DNA from: Candidatus Nanohalarchaeota archaeon
GTDB taxonomy: Archaea; Nanohalarchaeota; Nanosalinia; Nanosalinales; Nanosalinaceae
Direction of reading: 5' to 3'
NCBI GenBank assembly: GCA_022729235.1
Contig: JALDAJ010000001.1
Coordinates: 948,442-1,012,441 of the forward strand
DNA length: 64,000 bases
The position numbers and the translations under genes are program-made. Under the pieces are notes generated by a model. It saw only the letters and a list, made by a program, of their open reading frames with translations. It ran no database searches and was not told the DNA's origin. Positions 43,728-52,285 of the stretch are shown here, piece after piece. Position 1 is the first letter of the stretch, and each line of letters starts with the position of its first letter.

Positions 43728-44116
43728 CGACGACCACCGAATTCAGTATCGTGAACAGTTTGAACATCATAATCTGTATCCCTCTTTACAGGAAGTTTTG
43801 CCTCATATCTTTCTCCTCGAGAGCCTACCGCTTCTATATGCACCCACGCATCAGGATTTTCAGACTGGCTCTGTAGACAGAAATAATCACGATTATCTCT
43901 AGTATCTGTATTTACCTCCACATCTCCAGATGCTTCAACACGATTTAGCTCTCCTCCCTCCTCCAGCATGTACCACGTCCAATTCTCCTCTTTACCTGCG
44001 TAGACAGCATCTTCTCCCGCGTGTCCTCCTCCGGAGTGCAAACATCCGCCGCCACAGGGCTCCAGATCTCTCATCGGATCAGGATCTCCGTTCTCATCCA
44101 GGAACTTGAATACCAT
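43724..44116 (-). CDS. small acidic protein with CGGGC-x2-H motif
   Basis: A 130-residue protein (start MVFKFLDENGDPDP at 44116; a longer frame adds six residues). DLEPCGGGCLHSGGGHAGED near the N-terminus is a compact Cys/His cluster; the remainder is beta-rich (WTWYMLEEGGELNRVEASGD, then AWVHIEAVGSRGERYEAKLP). It is the first gene of the coupled pair with the His-rich protein. The shared Gly-Cys-His motif in all three neighbouring proteins points to a common metal or cofactor. No family is recognised. Confidence 0.65.
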   Translation of the reverse strand: MVFKFLDENGDPDPMRDLEPCGGGCLHSGGGHAGEDAVYAGKEENWTWYMLEEGGELNRVEASGDVEVNTDTRDNRDYFCLQSQSENPDAWVHIEAVGSRGERYEAKLPVKRDTDYDVQTVHDTEFGGRR

Positions 44117-44319
44117 ATTGTTAATATGTATCAAAAAATTTAATAATACATGCTACATCTAACCATCCGAATTATTAACCGTTCTTTAAAAAATCTGGCT
44201 TTCCGGAACACTAAGAAACAGGAAATGTCCGATTTCAAAAACCTCTGTTTACCTCATCAAGGCTTTTGATACACTCTAACACCGGTTAGTATTTCAGTAA
44301 TGACGAAGCCTCAAACACG

Positions 44320-44445
44320 ATGAACCTGAAAGGACTACTCCTCATAGCCCTCGGGATAGTATTCCTCTTCATACCTCTGCCCCCTGTCGCCACCATAATC
44401 GGCATCTTGCTGATAATCGCAGGGATAATGGTGATGGCAAAATAA
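44320..44445 (+). CDS. 41-residue membrane peptide
   Basis: ATG at 44320 encodes a short, almost entirely hydrophobic protein (MNLKGLLLIALGIVFLFIPL, then two or more turns through the membrane) ending MVMAK. Such small two-helix proteins with a central Pro-rich turn (PLPPVA) are common in archaea. It is 12 bp before the convergent tRNA-Ile gene. Confidence 0.6.
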   Translation: MNLKGLLLIALGIVFLFIPLPPVATIIGILLIIAGIMVMAK

Positions 44446-44457
44446 CGCTCTCTACGA

Positions 44458-44587
44458 TGGTCCACCCGGGATTCGAACCCGGGACCGCCGCCTCACTCAT
44501 GGAGGCAACACACAGCCCTTCCGGGACAGTATTTTCCTGTGTGAGGTCCTTATAAGGACGGTGCTCTAACCCCTGAGCTAGTGGACC
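44458..44587 (-). tRNA. tRNA-Ile(UAU) with 57-nt intron
   Basis: Acceptor GGTCCAC pairs with GTGGACC, discriminator A, no CCA encoded. The D arm is GCTC/GAGC and the T arm CCGGG-TTCGAAT-CCCGG. The anticodon stem CCGTC/GGCGG forms only after removing an intron at 44494-44550, inserted after position 37; the loop is then CTTATAA with anticodon UAU. Pairing of loop bases CTTA with intron TGAG and of GGA with TCC gives a relaxed bulge-helix-bulge at the splice sites, and the intron has a CACACAG/CTGTGTG hairpin. Most archaea read AUA with an agmatidine-modified CAU tRNA instead. Confidence 0.8.
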
Positions 44588-44689
44588 ACGATTCGATTGG
44601 TCAAGCCCCGTTCGATAAATCGAAGCGGCTTTCGGAAGTCTGCCCTACGTAGAATGAGTTAGAGATGTAATTCTAAAAAAGGCTTTCTG

Positions 44690-45879
44690 TCAAACATTAG
44701 TCTTTTCCCTTTCCTTACTTTCTTGAGAAAGAAACTCTTCTTGATCAATCACTTCACGACCCCACGCTTCAAGAAGTATCTGGGCCATATGTTTCCTTGC
44801 CGGTATCTCCCAAGCCCGATGTGCATCACTGCTGTAAGCTATATCCATATCGCTCTCTAAGAGTTTCCGGATAAAAACTGTCTCTTCCCTTACAGCCACG
44901 TCATTTATCAACTTTCTAGCAATTTTATCATCTACTCTATCCTTATTTCCATTGTACACCTTCTCGAACTCGCCCTTTATCTCTTCCGATACCTGTCTTT
45001 CAATTCCCTTACCTGAAAAATCAGGAACTGCCTCGGAATTTGAAAACGCGTCGATAAGCTCCTTATAATGCACCTCATCCGCGTAAGTAGTAAGAACCTC
45101 GTTACGCTCTATAAGACCTGGGTGGCAGACCAGCACGTTCTCATCCGCGACAATACTTGAGTCAAGCAAGGAGTGTAGCTGATCAAAGTAGCTTTCAACA
45201 AAGTTTCTCTTCTCCTCTTCTACCTCTCTGATGACTTTACGCGCTTCTTTATTAGAGAGTTCTTCATCCATCTCATCCGGATTATAGCCGAGCTTTTCAT
45301 AGAAGATACTGTCTAGGACTTCCTCTGCATCCTTGATGTATGCTCCATCAATGAAGTGAACACTAATCGCCGGGTAGTCGAAATCATTGTCATCAAGAAA
45401 CGCTTCTATACTCTCCTCGCCAGACTCGTAATCTATTTCGGCGCTATCTAGTAGAGTTGGTGGCGGACGGTGCTCCTCAACCAGTTCATTGATTAGTTTA
45501 TAGTCCTCCTCTTCATCAGCCACTCTCAAAGCCCGGAGAACATCTTCCTCTTCAAGAACTTCATAGTCATCTCGCTCATTGTAGTTGTCAATTACCTCTT
45601 TTCTAGCCTTGATAATCTCTTCATCTCTGAAGGGCACATCATTTGAATCAGTGTCGTGATCTGTCTCTCTATCCGAGAGATTGATATGATCTGCAGCGCC
45701 ATAGCTCCCTAGTCTCGCTTCCAATCCTGCAGCTATTATTTCTTTAAAATTAGGGCCATCAGAAGTACGGGATGCCCGTGGAAGTCATCTGATATGTAGA
45801 CAAGTGTTTCAGGTCTAGTGTAATCTGATTTCTGATCTTCTTCAACAGAATAGCTTACTCTCTCCACGCTTGCAGACAT
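44690..45879 (-). pseudogene. PHP-domain phosphoesterase, frameshifted
   Basis: Two overlapping frames together give one PHP-domain protein. The first frame, from ATG 45879, reads LVYISDDFHGHPV and then runs off; the second, from about 45770, reads TSDGPNFKEIIAAGLEARLG. Joined by adding one base they give the PHP signature DFHGHPVTSDG. Later parts (SVHFIDG, VLVCHPGLIERNEVL, DIAYSSDAHRAWEIP) carry the remaining metal-site His and Asp residues. The break is at about 45766-45771. It could be a real mutation, a read error or, less likely, programmed frameshifting. PHP proteins include histidinol phosphatases and nucleases; the substrate is unknown. Confidence 0.75.
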
Positions 45880-45993
45880 AGTAAAATATGTCCGGTAACA
45901 TATAAAAACGAATTATTATGCCACAGCACTCCTTTTTTCAAGATTCTCTATTCAATACAAACGATCGAAGCAAGGCGCTAGGTTAATAAAACT

Positions 45994-46003
45994 TCTATAA
46001 AAG
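45994..46003 (+). promoter_or_regulatory. TATA-like promoter of psmA
   Basis: ctataaaaga lies 38-47 bp upstream of the psmA ATG, with an AGGAGGT ribosome-binding site at 46023-46029 between them. Confidence 0.55.
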
Positions 46004-46040
46004 ATTCAGTACATAAAGTTTCTAGGAGGTAATTAAAACA

Positions 46041-46751
46041 ATGCAGATGTCTCAACAGCAACAGGCTCAGTACGACCGCGGTATAACCATTTTCTCACCT
46101 GACGGTCGACTGTTCCAGGTAGAATACGCCAAAGAAGCAGTTAAAAAAGGAGCTACAGCCCTCGGTATCGCCTATGACAAAGGAGTGGTACTCGCGGCAA
46201 CGAGGAACACCGGGGAGCTCAGGGTGAGGAACCCGGAGAAAGTGTTCAAAGTCGATGAACACATAGGGATCGCAACCTCAGGACTGGTCGCGGATGGAAG
46301 AACTCTTGTAGAAGAGACCCGGAACGAGGCACAGCGCTACATGATGACGTACGATGAGGAGATCCCAACTCCTGTACTTGCGACGTTCGTAGCTGATCGA
46401 TGCCAGCAGTTCACCCAGGTAGGAGGAGTAAGACCGTACGGAGTCTCAACGATCTCCGGCGGTGTCAAGGATGGAAATCCGAAGGTTTACCACACCGATC
46501 CTTCAGGAACCCTCAACCAGTACAACGCAGTCGCGATAGGTAAAGGCGGCAACGAAGCTACGGAACACCTGGAAGCGAACTGGGAGGAAGAAATGGAAGA
46601 AGATGCAGCAATCAACCTTGCAGTAAACGCACTGCAAGCCGGAGAAGAAGATATCGAAACGGAGAACATCGAACTCGCGGTAGTTGACGTGGAAAACAAC
46701 TACAGGCGAGTAGAGCCGGAAGAACTGGAAGAACGTGAACTCGGAGCCTAA
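46041..46751 (+). CDS. psmA: proteasome subunit alpha
   Basis: Forms the outer rings of the 20S proteasome and gates substrate entry. The N-terminal gate segment YDRGITIFSPDGRLFQVEYA is typical, followed by VKKGATALGIAYDKGVVLAA. The ATG at 46041 is preferred because AGGAGGT lies 11 nt upstream; an ATG six nt later would give MSQQQQAQ. The 236-residue length is normal. It opens the conserved proteasome/exosome superoperon and is followed by SBDS after 35 bp; the beta subunit is encoded separately at 57010. Confidence 0.97.
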   Translation: MQMSQQQQAQYDRGITIFSPDGRLFQVEYAKEAVKKGATALGIAYDKGVVLAATRNTGELRVRNPEKVFKVDEHIGIATSGLVADGRTLVEETRNEAQRYMMTYDEEIPTPVLATFVADRCQQFTQVGGVRPYGVSTISGGVKDGNPKVYHTDPSGTLNQYNAVAIGKGGNEATEHLEANWEEEMEEDAAINLAVNALQAGEEDIETENIELAVVDVENNYRRVEPEELEERELGA

Positions 46752-46786
46752 ATAGGTTTAAGTCTCGGAAACGTTAAGGATTAACC

Positions 46787-47473
46787 ATGGACACATCCGA
46801 CGCCATCAAAGTCCGTTACTCAGGGGACAAAGAGTTCGAGATACTTGTAGAGCCTGACCTCGCGAAAGAGGCAAAACTCGAGGGTGAAGACCACGACATC
46901 CAGCGCCTGCTTTTTGTACAGGAGATCTTCACTGACGCAGGTGAAGGTGAACGGGCGGGCGCCGGCGAACTTGAAGACGAGTTCAACACCCGCCAGGTAA
47001 TAGAGGCTGCAGAAGAGATTTTTGAACGCGGAGAAATGCAGCTGACAACAGACCAGAAAGCGGAGATGCGGGAAGACAAGTACAGACAAGTTGTGGACAT
47101 GATTTCCAGACGTGCACAGGACCCGAAGACCGGTAACCCTCACCCACCACAGCGTGTGGAGAACGCACTTGAAGAAGCAGGGTTCCACGTCAACGCCTTC
47201 GACGACGTAGAAGAGAAGTTCCAGGAGGCTGTTGACGAGATAAGACCTATCATCCCTATCTCGCTCGAAGAGAAAACTGTCGCGATCAGGATACCTGCGG
47301 AAAATGCAGGGCAGGCATACGACAAGTTACAGAAAGCGGGCGATATGGAAGAGGAGCAGTGGGGTAACGAGTACTTCATGTGCAAGATGACACTACCCGC
47401 CGGAGTACTCAGTGAACTGATAGAGGAAGTACAGGACATGACATCCGGCAAAGCAGAGATGCAGGAAGTCTAG
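46787..47473 (+). CDS. sbds: ribosome maturation protein SBDS/Sdo1
   Basis: Needed for late 60S-type ribosomal subunit maturation (release of aIF6). The N-terminal FYSH domain (SDAIKVRYSGDKEFEILVEP, about 1-90), the middle helical domain with MISRRAQDPKTGNPHPPQRV and the C-terminal ferredoxin-like domain are all present in 228 residues. The position after psmA and before the exosome genes is the classic archaeal order. Its stop overlaps the stop of the opposite-strand protease gene by 4 nt. Confidence 0.96.
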   Translation: MDTSDAIKVRYSGDKEFEILVEPDLAKEAKLEGEDHDIQRLLFVQEIFTDAGEGERAGAGELEDEFNTRQVIEAAEEIFERGEMQLTTDQKAEMREDKYRQVVDMISRRAQDPKTGNPHPPQRVENALEEAGFHVNAFDDVEEKFQEAVDEIRPIIPISLEEKTVAIRIPAENAGQAYDKLQKAGDMEEEQWGNEYFMCKMTLPAGVLSELIEEVQDMTSGKAEMQEV

Positions 47474-48252
47474 AAAAGTCTTTCCGCGAACCGCTCTAGC
47501 TGTTCATCAGAGAAATTTTGCTCCTTAGAGAATAGGATTTCTTCATACATCAAATTGTTCTCATCATCAACATGCACCTCACCCAGAATGTGTCCTATCT
47601 CATGAAGCACGACATCTCTCAGACGTGGAGAATACCTGTTGAAACCATCCTCCAGAAGCCTGACTACCGCTCGGTCATATACCGCAGCACCTGCAGCCCC
47701 ACTATCCGAGCTTTCACAGCAACCCGGCTTTATCTCCCAAGGAACCATGAAAACTTGGATAGCAGCATATCTGTACCGAGAATCTATATCATTGTATACT
47801 ATATCCTGCAGACCAAGTATCTCTTCTAAATTTCTGGTGGATCCTATCAGCTGAGATACAACATCTTCTGACGTATCCAATTTCTGACGCGAAAATTTCT
47901 CCTTGTGTTCTAGGACCAGTGCGTTTATCTCCGGAGAGAATGCTTCCTCAATATCATCATAGACATCATACGATACTTCTACGCCTTCAGAAAGCCTTAC
48001 ATCCATCATCATGTTTGGTTCACCCTTCTTTAAGACATCTTCATGATAGCGATTGAAATCCTGCTCCACATCCTGCCAGAATTCATCATCCTCGAAATAG
48101 GTATCCGGCACACCATAGTACCCAAAACTGTCTGAAAGCACTAGTCCTGCGTTTTCTCCGAAGTATTTGAACGCTAGAGGACCCTTTATAGCGGAAAGAA
48201 CCGCTCCTCCAACCCATATTGCGGTGTCTCTGCGGGATATTTCCCGTTCCAT
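47470..48252 (-). CDS. metzincin-like zinc metalloprotease (matrixin type)
   Basis: A 260-residue protein with VVLHEIGHILGEVHVDD (about 215-231), the HExxHxxGxxH zinc motif of metzincins with catalytic Glu, and NNLMYEE just after it as the Met-turn. The N-terminus (ISRRDTAIWVGGAVLSAIKG) has twin Arg before a hydrophobic stretch, suggesting Tat export and an extracellular role. About 180 residues separate the signal from the catalytic site and contain YFEDDEFWQDVEQDFNRYH. It is inserted antisense between SBDS and rrp4 and is a diverged paralog of the next gene. Confidence 0.8.
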   Translation of the reverse strand: MEREISRRDTAIWVGGAVLSAIKGPLAFKYFGENAGLVLSDSFGYYGVPDTYFEDDEFWQDVEQDFNRYHEDVLKKGEPNMMMDVRLSEGVEVSYDVYDDIEEAFSPEINALVLEHKEKFSRQKLDTSEDVVSQLIGSTRNLEEILGLQDIVYNDIDSRYRYAAIQVFMVPWEIKPGCCESSDSGAAGAAVYDRAVVRLLEDGFNRYSPRLRDVVLHEIGHILGEVHVDDENNLMYEEILFSKEQNFSDEQLERFAERLF

Positions 48253-48297
48253 AAAGTTTGACAGGAAAATATAATCATAAATCAGTTGTGAACGGTA

Positions 48298-49182
48298 CTA
48301 CTCTCTCCACTGATCTTCCACAACCTTCCATTCTTCAGGAGTAAAGCTCAGGTCGGAGTCGGCCTGTACTCCTTCCTCGGCGTACATCACGTCCTGCGGG
48401 TTATCAGAGTGTTCCAGATCAAAGGCATGCCCTATATCATGCAAAGCCACCCTCTTCGTTCCCTCAATATACTCATCGCCGTAGAAATGTTTGAACCCTT
48501 CCTCAGGCGCCATAACGATATTCGTACCGCTGGCAATCGCCATGTAGACGCAGCCGTGGTCGTTATCGCAGTACTCCTCCTCCCAGTCAAGATCCTCTGT
48601 GAACTCCAGCGCACCCTCTGGTAGATCATATGAAGAACTCTGCACGCCCGGTGTCCGGAGTACCTGGATCGCGGCAACTCTTAGCTCCGCCGGTACCTCT
48701 CTTTCAAAGAAATCATCGTACCCTTCCTTGACACCGTGTATCATGGCTGCATCACCTCCGTACTCGTTGACAAACTCGTCCTCGGGATACGCGTATTCAG
48801 GTTTTCTCCGCCCTACAAACGCGTTTATCCCCTCATCTCCGACAGGCGCCTCGTTGTGTACCTCCTCAATGGCACGAGCCACTTCTTCCTCAAGTTGGTG
48901 GTCGCCTACAGGTATGACATCGACAAGGACATTAGGACGGTCAGGATCAAAACCCTCAAAATCCTCGATATATAGGTCTTCAAGCTCTGCCTCAAAGCGA
49001 GAGTTATCCTTCAGGTAATCAGGCACCCCTGTATAGTAAGGCGTCAGTAAGGTCTCCGGCGTCCCCTCAAGAGATCCATGTATCATAGCAGCCATACCTA
49101 CGCCCAGAGACTCCAGTAATCGCCTCCTCGTAGAGTTCAATCTCTCGGCGTATGATCCCAGACTACCCCGATCGAGAACCAT
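48298..49182 (-). CDS. metzincin-like paralog with altered catalytic residue
   Basis: A 294-residue paralog of the preceding gene. The zinc motif reads HDIGHAFDLEHSD with Asp where the catalytic Glu should be, followed by DVMYAEE as the Met-turn. Three zinc His are kept, so it may bind zinc with weak or no proteolysis. The N-terminus STRRRLLESLGVGMAAMIHG also looks Tat-like. Shared segments with its partner include a tyrosine-rich N-terminal region (YTGVPDYLKDN versus YGVPDTYFEDDE) and RVAAIQVLRTPG versus YAAIQVFMVPW. It precedes its partner in a two-gene antisense unit 45 bp apart. Confidence 0.75.
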   Translation of the reverse strand: MVLDRGSLGSYAERLNSTRRRLLESLGVGMAAMIHGSLEGTPETLLTPYYTGVPDYLKDNSRFEAELEDLYIEDFEGFDPDRPNVLVDVIPVGDHQLEEEVARAIEEVHNEAPVGDEGINAFVGRRKPEYAYPEDEFVNEYGGDAAMIHGVKEGYDDFFEREVPAELRVAAIQVLRTPGVQSSSYDLPEGALEFTEDLDWEEEYCDNDHGCVYMAIASGTNIVMAPEEGFKHFYGDEYIEGTKRVALHDIGHAFDLEHSDNPQDVMYAEEGVQADSDLSFTPEEWKVVEDQWRE

Positions 49183-49337
49183 ATTAAATCACCGGGTGGA
49201 CAGGAAGCGGAACACTCAAAAACCTACCAGACATACCAGAGCACCACATATCCTATTTAAAAGTTGTGTTTCCTTTCCTGTATATAAAGCAGATTCATTT
49301 CTGTGTGAAAGAACTAACTCAAAGAGGTAAACGTAAA

Positions 49338-50015
49338 ATGTCACGTGTAAAAGAAGAATCAGACATAGTTGCACCTGGAGACACCCTAACCGAGGAGGAC
49401 GATGTCCGCCCGGGAGACGGAGTTTTCCAGGAAAACGGCAAAATCATTTCAAAATACATCGGATCAGTAAGGTACGACAACGGCTACGTAAACGTAACGC
49501 CGATGTCCGGTCGATACATCCCGAGCGAAGGCGACATAGTGATAGGAGAAGTAGAACATGTCAGCTACAATAACTGGAAAGTAAGTCTCGCCTCACCCTA
49601 CGAAGGGATGCTCAGGATTGACACCGCGGTCGACGAATACATCGACCTTGACGAAGACGACCTTACAGATTATTATGACGTAGGCGATGCGATCGTCGTC
49701 AAAGTCACCTCGGTAAACGCAGGTATGGATGTCAACCTGTCCATGATGGATAAGAGGTGCAGGAAACTCGAAGGAGGACGAATCATCCAGATCCCTCCAA
49801 GTAAAGTCCCGAGAGTTATCGGGAAACAGGGAACCATGGTCAAACAGATCAAAGAACAGACCGGCTGCAAGATAATCGTCGGACAGAACGGCCAGGTATG
49901 GATCCGGGGAGAGAAAGAAAATCTCGCCGCAAGAGCAGTCAAAAAAGTCGAGCGGGAAGCCCACCAATCAGGTCTCACCGACAAAATCGGTGAATGGCTT
50001 GAGGAGCAGAGGTGA
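49338..50015 (+). CDS. rrp4: exosome complex RNA-binding subunit Rrp4
   Basis: Cap subunit of the archaeal exosome that feeds RNA into the Rrp41-Rrp42 ring. An N-terminal domain (to about 60) is followed by an S1 domain (about 65-145, DIVIGEVEHVSYNNWKVSLA) and a KH domain with VIGKQGTMVKQIKEQTGCKI. The ATG at 49338 follows AGAGGTAAACGTAAA; the longer frame is an unrelated lead. The 225-residue length is normal. A TATA-like tatttaaaag lies at about 49254. The stop overlaps the extended start of the next gene. Confidence 0.96.
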   Translation: MSRVKEESDIVAPGDTLTEEDDVRPGDGVFQENGKIISKYIGSVRYDNGYVNVTPMSGRYIPSEGDIVIGEVEHVSYNNWKVSLASPYEGMLRIDTAVDEYIDLDEDDLTDYYDVGDAIVVKVTSVNAGMDVNLSMMDKRCRKLEGGRIIQIPPSKVPRVIGKQGTMVKQIKEQTGCKIIVGQNGQVWIRGEKENLAARAVKKVEREAHQSGLTDKIGEWLEEQR

Positions 50016-50023
50016 ACAGGAAA

Positions 50024-50758
50024 ATGACAGAACAAGAAATTCAATGGTTTGACGAAGACGGAAAACGTGTTGACGGAAGAGAAAAAGATGAAGTAAGAGA
50101 GACGAAGATGGAAGTCGGAGTCCTCGACGAAGCGGACGGTTCCGCGATGGTCGAGACCGGGAACACCCGCGTAGTAGCTTCCGTTTTCGGACCACAGGAA
50201 CTACACCCACAGCACCTTCAAAAATCAGACCGCGCAGTCATCAAGATGCGGTACAACATGGCACCTTTCTCCGTGGATGACCGGATGAGACCCGGTCCGA
50301 ACCGGAGGGCGAAAGAAATCGGGCTCGTAGCTAGAAGAGCTTTAGAACCAGCAATCGAGCTGGAAAACTTCCCGAAAGCAGGGATCGACATCTCGATGGA
50401 GATAATCGAGAGCGATGGCGGATCACGTGTAACCGGTATCAACGCCGCAGCACTAGCGCTGGCGGACGCAGGAATCCCGATGAAGGGTCTTGTATCCGCG
50501 TGTGCAGCAGGAGTGATAGACGACACCGCAGTCCTCGATGTCAACGGTAAAGAGGATAAGGAAGGAAACGCAGACATCCCTATAGCAGTCATCAATGGAG
50601 AAGACGAGATAACGCTTCTCCAGATGGACGGTGACATCGACCAGGAGATGCTTGACGAATGCATCTCACTCGCAAGAGACGGCTGCAACCAGCTCTACGA
50701 ACAGCAACGCAGGACATTAGTTGAAAAATACGAAGAAATCAAAGGAGGTGACCAGTAA
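50024..50758 (+). CDS. rrp41: exosome complex exonuclease Rrp41
   Basis: Catalytic RNase PH-fold subunit that degrades RNA phosphorolytically with Rrp42. RRAKEIGLVARRALEPAIEL and the active-site region GSRVTGINAAALALADAGIP are typical. The ATG at 50024 gives MTEQEIQWFDEDGKRVDGR, the expected N-terminus, behind GAGGTGA; a GTG at 50012 overlapping the rrp4 stop is the alternative. 244 residues. The stop and the rrp42 start share a nucleotide (TAATG). Confidence 0.96.
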   Translation: MTEQEIQWFDEDGKRVDGREKDEVRETKMEVGVLDEADGSAMVETGNTRVVASVFGPQELHPQHLQKSDRAVIKMRYNMAPFSVDDRMRPGPNRRAKEIGLVARRALEPAIELENFPKAGIDISMEIIESDGGSRVTGINAAALALADAGIPMKGLVSACAAGVIDDTAVLDVNGKEDKEGNADIPIAVINGEDEITLLQMDGDIDQEMLDECISLARDGCNQLYEQQRRTLVEKYEEIKGGDQ

Positions 50759-51549
50759 TGAAACTTAACCAGAAAACAATCCGGAAGATTATAGAAGACG
50801 GAGAAAGACTTGACGAGAGAGAACTCGATGAGTACAGGGACATAGAGGTCGAAGCCGATTACATCAACGAGACAGCGGAAGGATCCGCAAAAGTCTCTAT
50901 CGGTAAAACACAGGTCGTTGTAGGACTGTCAATCGATGTAGAATCACCTTACGACGACAGACCTGGCAGAGGGACTCTCGTAACCAACGCAGAACTCGCG
51001 CCGATGGCTCACAGGGAGTACGAGTCAGGACCTCCACAGGAGCCTGGAGTCGAACTCGCAAGAGTTGTCGACCGGGGTATCCGTGAAGCAGAGGCAGTAG
51101 ATCTAGAAGAACTCTGTATAGAGGAAGGAGAGAATGTCTACACCCTCTTTATCGACATTCACGTCCTGAACGATGACGGCAACCTCATAGACGCCGCATC
51201 ACTCGGCGCCATGACAGCGCTGAAGACAGGGTTCATCCCAGAATATGACGAGGAGACAGGAGAAATCCTGCGAGACGAGAAGGCGATGGACATTCCTCTT
51301 GTCAAGGAACCAGTCACGGTTACCGGACGCAAGATCGGTAACACCCTTCTCTGGGACACTAACGGCGATGAAGAAGAGGCGCTCGACGCACGACTGACCG
51401 TTTCACTGCTTGAGAACGGGAACATCGTTGCGATGCAGAAAGGAGAGGAGCAACCTTACTCACAGGAAGAAGTCATGGAAACCGTGGAAAAAGCAGAGGA
51501 GATATCATCCCGGCTACGGGAGAAACTCCACGAAGCGGCGGGAGAATAA
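50758..51549 (+). CDS. rrp42: exosome complex subunit Rrp42
   Basis: The inactive RNase PH-fold partner that alternates with Rrp41 in the hexameric exosome ring. DGERLDERELDEYRDIEVE, GPPQEPGVELARVVDRGIRE and LFIDIHVLNDDGNLIDAA are typical. 263 residues. Its ATG shares a nucleotide with the rrp41 stop, behind GGAGGTGA, so it is translationally coupled. Confidence 0.96.
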   Translation: MKLNQKTIRKIIEDGERLDERELDEYRDIEVEADYINETAEGSAKVSIGKTQVVVGLSIDVESPYDDRPGRGTLVTNAELAPMAHREYESGPPQEPGVELARVVDRGIREAEAVDLEELCIEEGENVYTLFIDIHVLNDDGNLIDAASLGAMTALKTGFIPEYDEETGEILRDEKAMDIPLVKEPVTVTGRKIGNTLLWDTNGDEEEALDARLTVSLLENGNIVAMQKGEEQPYSQEEVMETVEKAEEISSRLREKLHEAAGE

Positions 51550-51596
51550 AAAAGATTCCCCCCTCTTTTACTTCCATATCAAGGTGAATTACAAAA

Positions 51597-51872
51597 ATGA
51601 GTAGAAGCTCAAAACGTTTTGGCGCCCGGTACGGGGCGAAGATAAGGAAAAACGTGGACGAGGCTGAATCACATGAAGGCGAATGCCCTGAATGTGAGGG
51701 CGAACTGGAAAGAGAAGCTGCAGGTATCTGGAAATGCACAGAATGCGGCTTAAAAGTTGCAGGAGGCGCATACAACCAGGATACAGGCGCAGATGAAACC
51801 CTCAGACGCGCACTGAACGTTGAAACCGAAGAACTTGAAGCTGCAAAAGAACAGATAGAAGAGGACGAATAA
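51597..51872 (+). CDS. rpl37ae: ribosomal protein L37Ae (eL43)
   Basis: A zinc-ribbon protein of the large ribosomal subunit. FGARYGAKIRKNVDEAESHE is the family N-terminus and the zinc site is CPECEGELEREAAGIWKC followed by CGLKVAGGAY. The 91 residues include an acidic C-terminal tail (LEAAKEQIEEDE) typical of halophiles. It follows rrp42 by 47 bp, the standard order in this superoperon. Confidence 0.96.
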   Translation: MSRSSKRFGARYGAKIRKNVDEAESHEGECPECEGELEREAAGIWKCTECGLKVAGGAYNQDTGADETLRRALNVETEELEAAKEQIEEDE

Positions 51873-51875
51873 CAA

Positions 51876-52016
51876 ATGGCAGGATATATTTGCGTGAAAT
51901 GTGAGGAAGAAGTCGATATCAACCCTGTAGAAGAGAAAGTTATCTGCCCTAACTGCTCACACCGGGTTCTGATGAAGGCACGACCAGACGACCCTGACAG
52001 GGTCGAAGCAGTCTGA
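51876..52016 (+). CDS. rpoP: DNA-directed RNA polymerase subunit P (Rpo12)
   Basis: A 46-residue zinc-ribbon subunit of RNA polymerase. MAGYICVKCEEEVDI and VICPNCSHRVLMKARP are the two halves of the ribbon and the conserved end. It starts 3 nt after the L37Ae stop, within the superoperon. Confidence 0.95.
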   Translation: MAGYICVKCEEEVDINPVEEKVICPNCSHRVLMKARPDDPDRVEAV

Positions 52017-52067
52017 AGCTTTCCAACGAAGGAAAGCCGCTCACAGAAGATCACGAGGCAACCCAGG

Positions 52068-52277
52068 ATGAAGACACAGCTCAGCATCGACGCGGAGCCA
52101 GGACTAAGACAGGTCGTAAATCCCAGCCTTGACAGCGACCGGAAAGTAAGTTACGTGGTAGAAGACGGTGAAGAACTGGAAATCACTATCGAAACCGATT
52201 CGCTCGGACCTTTGAGAGGTGCGACCGACACCGTGTTCAGGCTGGCGATGCTCGGAAACAAGATACTACAAAGGTGA
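52068..52277 (+). CDS. pcc1: KEOPS complex subunit Pcc1-like
   Basis: A 69-residue protein with the small Pcc1 fold: an N-terminal strand, VSYVVEDGEELEITIETDSL and a C-terminal helix TDTVFRLAMLGNKILQ. Pcc1 dimerises in the KEOPS complex that makes the t6A modification of tRNA. Similarity is weak at this length, but the location between rpoP and prefoldin beta is the standard archaeal position for pcc1. Confidence 0.8.
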   Translation: MKTQLSIDAEPGLRQVVNPSLDSDRKVSYVVEDGEELEITIETDSLGPLRGATDTVFRLAMLGNKILQR

Positions 52278-52285
52278 ACAAATAA

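Noticed and set aside
44458-44587. Alternative reading of the tRNA with anticodon inside the intron hairpin GCCTC-CATGAGT-GAGGC
   Set aside because: That hairpin would not join to the D arm with the correct spacing; the CCGTC/GGCGG stem with standard 26-nt and 5-nt flanks fits the whole cloverleaf.
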